From NCBI GenBank assembly GCA_023419055.1, contig JAEZYO010000533.1, forward strand, positions 1 to 9,340: DNA of 9,340 nucleotides, given 5' to 3'. Under the pieces are notes generated by a model. It was not told the origin of the DNA and ran no database searches. It worked only from the letters and a program-made list of their open reading frames with translations. Below are positions 6,207-9,340 of this stretch, piece after piece (position 1 is the first letter of the stretch; each line of letters opens with the position of its first letter). This DNA is from Pseudomonadota bacterium. Lineage in GTDB: Bacteria > Myxococcota > Polyangia > Polyangiales > Polyangiaceae. The translations under genes and the position numbers were made by a program.

Positions 6207-6800
6207 ATGCGCATCGCTCACGAAAAGCTGGACGGTCTCCCGAGGGAGCGCGTCCTGGCAGCAGTCTCACCGGTGCTGACGGCACACGGTGTGGATTGCG
6301 TCGAGCTCGTGTGGAAGACGGATCGCGGCTCGCGAGTGCTCGAGGTCACGCTCGAGCAGCCGGGCAACAAGGACCCGGGGGCGGGCGTCACGCTCGAGCT
6401 CTGCACGGAGGTCTCGCGTGACCTCTCCGCCGCGCTCGACGTCGCCGATTGCATCCCTCAGAGCTACAACCTTCAGGTCGGGTCGCCGGGTGTGGAGCGT
6501 GCGCTCTATGACCGTGATGATTACGTTCGCTTCGCGGGGCAGCTCGCGCGCCTGAAGCTCAAGGTTCCGCTCCGCAGCCAGTACGTCGTGCGCGGCCGCT
6601 TGCAGGGCGTGGACGACGCGGGACGCGTGGCTTTCGAGGATGAACGAGGCGAGCCCGTGACGCTCGATTTCGAAAACATCGACAGCGCCCACCTGGTCTT
6701 CGAATGGAAGACGGCGGGCGTTCGCGCTTCAGGCAAGAAGGGCCACAAGCGCGAAGCGGGGTCGCACGGCAAGGCCGGGCGGCCACAAGGGAGCAAGTGA
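6207..6800 (+). CDS. rimP: Ribosome maturation factor RimP
   Basis: RimP binds the free 30S subunit and assists its late assembly. The 197-residue product has the two expected domains. The N-terminal alpha/beta domain (about 10-100) carries HGVDCVELVWK (27-37) and the family signature YNLQVGSPGVERAL (87-100), which corresponds to the usual 'Y.LEVSSPG.DRPL'. The C-terminal small beta-barrel (about 104-167) ends in FENIDSAHLVFEW. Typical RimP is 150-170 residues. The excess is a basic Lys/Arg/Gly tail (170-197). The ATG at 6207 gives a start at the expected distance from the first conserved helix. An in-frame GTG at 6189 and a far-upstream ATG at 6048 are alternatives, and none has a Shine-Dalgarno match. 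It is the first gene of the rimP-nusA-ylxR-infB cluster, one nucleotide ahead of nusA. In place of canonical SSPG the sequence has GSPG. Confidence 0.92.
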   Translation: MRIAHEKLDGLPRERVLAAVSPVLTAHGVDCVELVWKTDRGSRVLEVTLEQPGNKDPGAGVTLELCTEVSRDLSAALDVADCIPQSYNLQVGSPGVERALYDRDDYVRFAGQLARLKLKVPLRSQYVVRGRLQGVDDAGRVAFEDERGEPVTLDFENIDSAHLVFEWKTAGVRASGKKGHKREAGSHGKAGRPQGSK

Positions 6801-6801
6801 G

Positions 6802-8439
<1,638 letters not shown>

Positions 8440-8447
8440 CGACTCGG

Positions 8448-9050
8448 ATGACCACTCGGACCTGCGTCGGATGCCGCGAAACGGCCGAAGCCGAGGAGCT
8501 CTTGCGCCTCGTGCACGGACCGGAAGGGGAGGTCGTGCCCGACCTCGGCGGCGGTGCTTTCGGTCGGGGTGCCTGGGTGCACCCGCGGCCGGAGTGCCTC
8601 TCTCGCGCAGTCCCGAAGGGTCTCGAGCGAGCCCTGCGCGCGAAGGTGGTGGCGGACGCCGGCGGCGTGAGCGCGCTGGTTCGCGCCGGCGCCGCGCGAC
8701 GCCTGCTCGGTTTGCTCTCCTCGGCGCGCCGCGCGCGCAAGGCAGCGGCCGGGACGACGGCGGTGAAAGAAGCGCTCGATCGCGGGGAGGTCCGGCTGGT
8801 CCTCGTCGCGACGGACGCTCGAGCCGCGGCGAACGCGCCGTGGATCGAAGAGAAGATTCGACTCGGAACCGCTCTGCCTTTTTCGACCAAGGCGGAGCTC
8901 GGTTCGCTCTTGGGCTTGGAAGAGGTCGGGGTCGTCGCGGTCTTGGACGACGGGTTGGCGCGTGCCATCGAGCGCGCCTGGGCTCTGGCCCATCTGCCGG
9001 AGTCGCGCGTGACGCGCGCGAACGAGAAGCTTTCGACGGAGGTTAGATGA
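8448..9050 (+). CDS. YlxR (RnpM-like)-L7Ae fusion RNA-binding protein
   Basis: This 200-residue protein joins two RNA-binding modules that are separate genes (ylxR, ylxQ) between nusA and infB in Firmicutes. Residues 4-75 are YlxR/DUF448: TRTCVGCR at 3-10, GGGAFGRGAWVHPRPECL at 34-51, and a basic helix near 58-66. Residues about 80-180 are L7Ae/YlxQ-like: ARRLLGLLSSARRARKAAAG, then VRLVLVATDA, and late strand VGVVAVLDDG. In B. subtilis YlxR (RnpM) has been reported to modulate RNase P, while L7Ae-type domains bind kink-turns. What the fusion does here is inferred from its location among translation genes. The gene starts 8 nt after nusA and its TGA overlaps the infB ATG. A purine run, GGAGGG, lies about 12 nt before the ATG. 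Similar fusions are known in Proteobacteria, so it is not a sequencing artefact. Confidence 0.85.
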   Translation: MTTRTCVGCRETAEAEELLRLVHGPEGEVVPDLGGGAFGRGAWVHPRPECLSRAVPKGLERALRAKVVADAGGVSALVRAGAARRLLGLLSSARRARKAAAGTTAVKEALDRGEVRLVLVATDARAAANAPWIEEKIRLGTALPFSTKAELGSLLGLEEVGVVAVLDDGLARAIERAWALAHLPESRVTRANEKLSTEVR

Positions 9051-9340
9051 GCACGAAGCTGCGTGTCTACGAGGTGGCTCGAGACCTTGGAATGGAAAAC
9101 AAGGCCCTGGTGGCCCTGTTGCAGTCGGTCGGTGTGTCCGAGGCGAAGAACCACATGAGCGCCATCGCGCCAGAAGCGGTCGAGCGCGTAAAGCGTCACC
9201 TCGAGAAGCAGAAAGTGCAGGGCCCCGTGGTGGAAGAGCGCATCCGCCCCACGGTGGTGAAGCGACGCGCCGTCGGTCGCAGTGAAGCTTCGGCTCCGGC
9301 GCATGCTCGCCCGGCCGCCCCCGAACGAGTCGAAGAGGCC
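9047..9340 (+). CDS. infB: Translation initiation factor IF2, N-terminal part (3' end outside window)
   Basis: IF2 is the GTPase that brings fMet-tRNA to the 30S subunit and promotes 50S joining. Only the first 98 codons are visible and the frame is open at the right edge. Residues 1-55 are an IF2_N domain: LRVYEVARDLGM (5-16), then LLQSVGVSEAKNHMSAI (24-40) and VERVKRHLEKQ. From about residue 60 the sequence becomes an Arg/Val/Ala/Pro-rich linker (RIRPTVVKRRAVG...SAPAHARPAAPE), the start of the long low-complexity spacer that precedes the GTPase domain in myxobacterial-type IF2. The ATG overlaps the upstream TGA as ATGA, and GGAGG at 9038-9042 lies 4 nt away, so the start is well supported and translational coupling is expected. 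Confidence 0.93.
   Translation, partial: MSTKLRVYEVARDLGMENKALVALLQSVGVSEAKNHMSAIAPEAVERVKRHLEKQKVQGPVVEERIRPTVVKRRAVGRSEASAPAHARPAAPERVEEA

Overview
The window is high-GC DNA with dense, mostly co-directional coding and housekeeping content. A DUF3160 protein, a subgroup Ic aminotransferase, an ACT-domain SerA and a rimP-nusA-ylxR/L7Ae-infB cluster together look like a Myxococcota (Polyangia-type) chromosome. That assignment is inferred from gene content and composition, not from a marker comparison. I see no mobile element, CRISPR array, tRNA, rRNA, phage gene or defence-like cassette.

Left part (1-4072). A large DUF3160-family gene runs rightward and is open at the left edge, so its true start and any signal peptide lie outside the window. 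It converges on a leftward PLP-dependent aminotransferase of the aspartate aminotransferase subgroup Ic type. The ~120 bp between them holds a perfect 10-bp GC hairpin, probably a transcription barrier for both genes, and two tiny dubious reading frames. The aminotransferase is divergent from the next gene across a 163-bp gap.

Middle part (4073-6206). A small DUF1285-like protein is followed after 58 bp by a phosphoglycerate dehydrogenase (SerA) with a C-terminal ACT domain, the first enzyme of serine synthesis. A 351-bp non-coding region follows. It contains imperfect hairpins just after serA, a good sigma70-like promoter (TTGCGC-17-TAGAAT), a textbook intrinsic terminator only about 25 bp past the predicted transcription start, and two more stem-loops before rimP.

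Right part (6207-9340). This is a tightly packed transcription/translation operon: rimP (30S maturation), nusA (elongation/antitermination factor), a fused YlxR-L7Ae RNA-binding protein, and the first 98 codons of infB (initiation factor IF2). Gaps are 1 nt, 8 nt and a 4-nt ATGA overlap, so the genes are probably co-transcribed and partly translationally coupled. The promoter-terminator pair in front of rimP suggests control by transcription attenuation, or a separate short RNA. This is the most interesting non-coding signal in the window.
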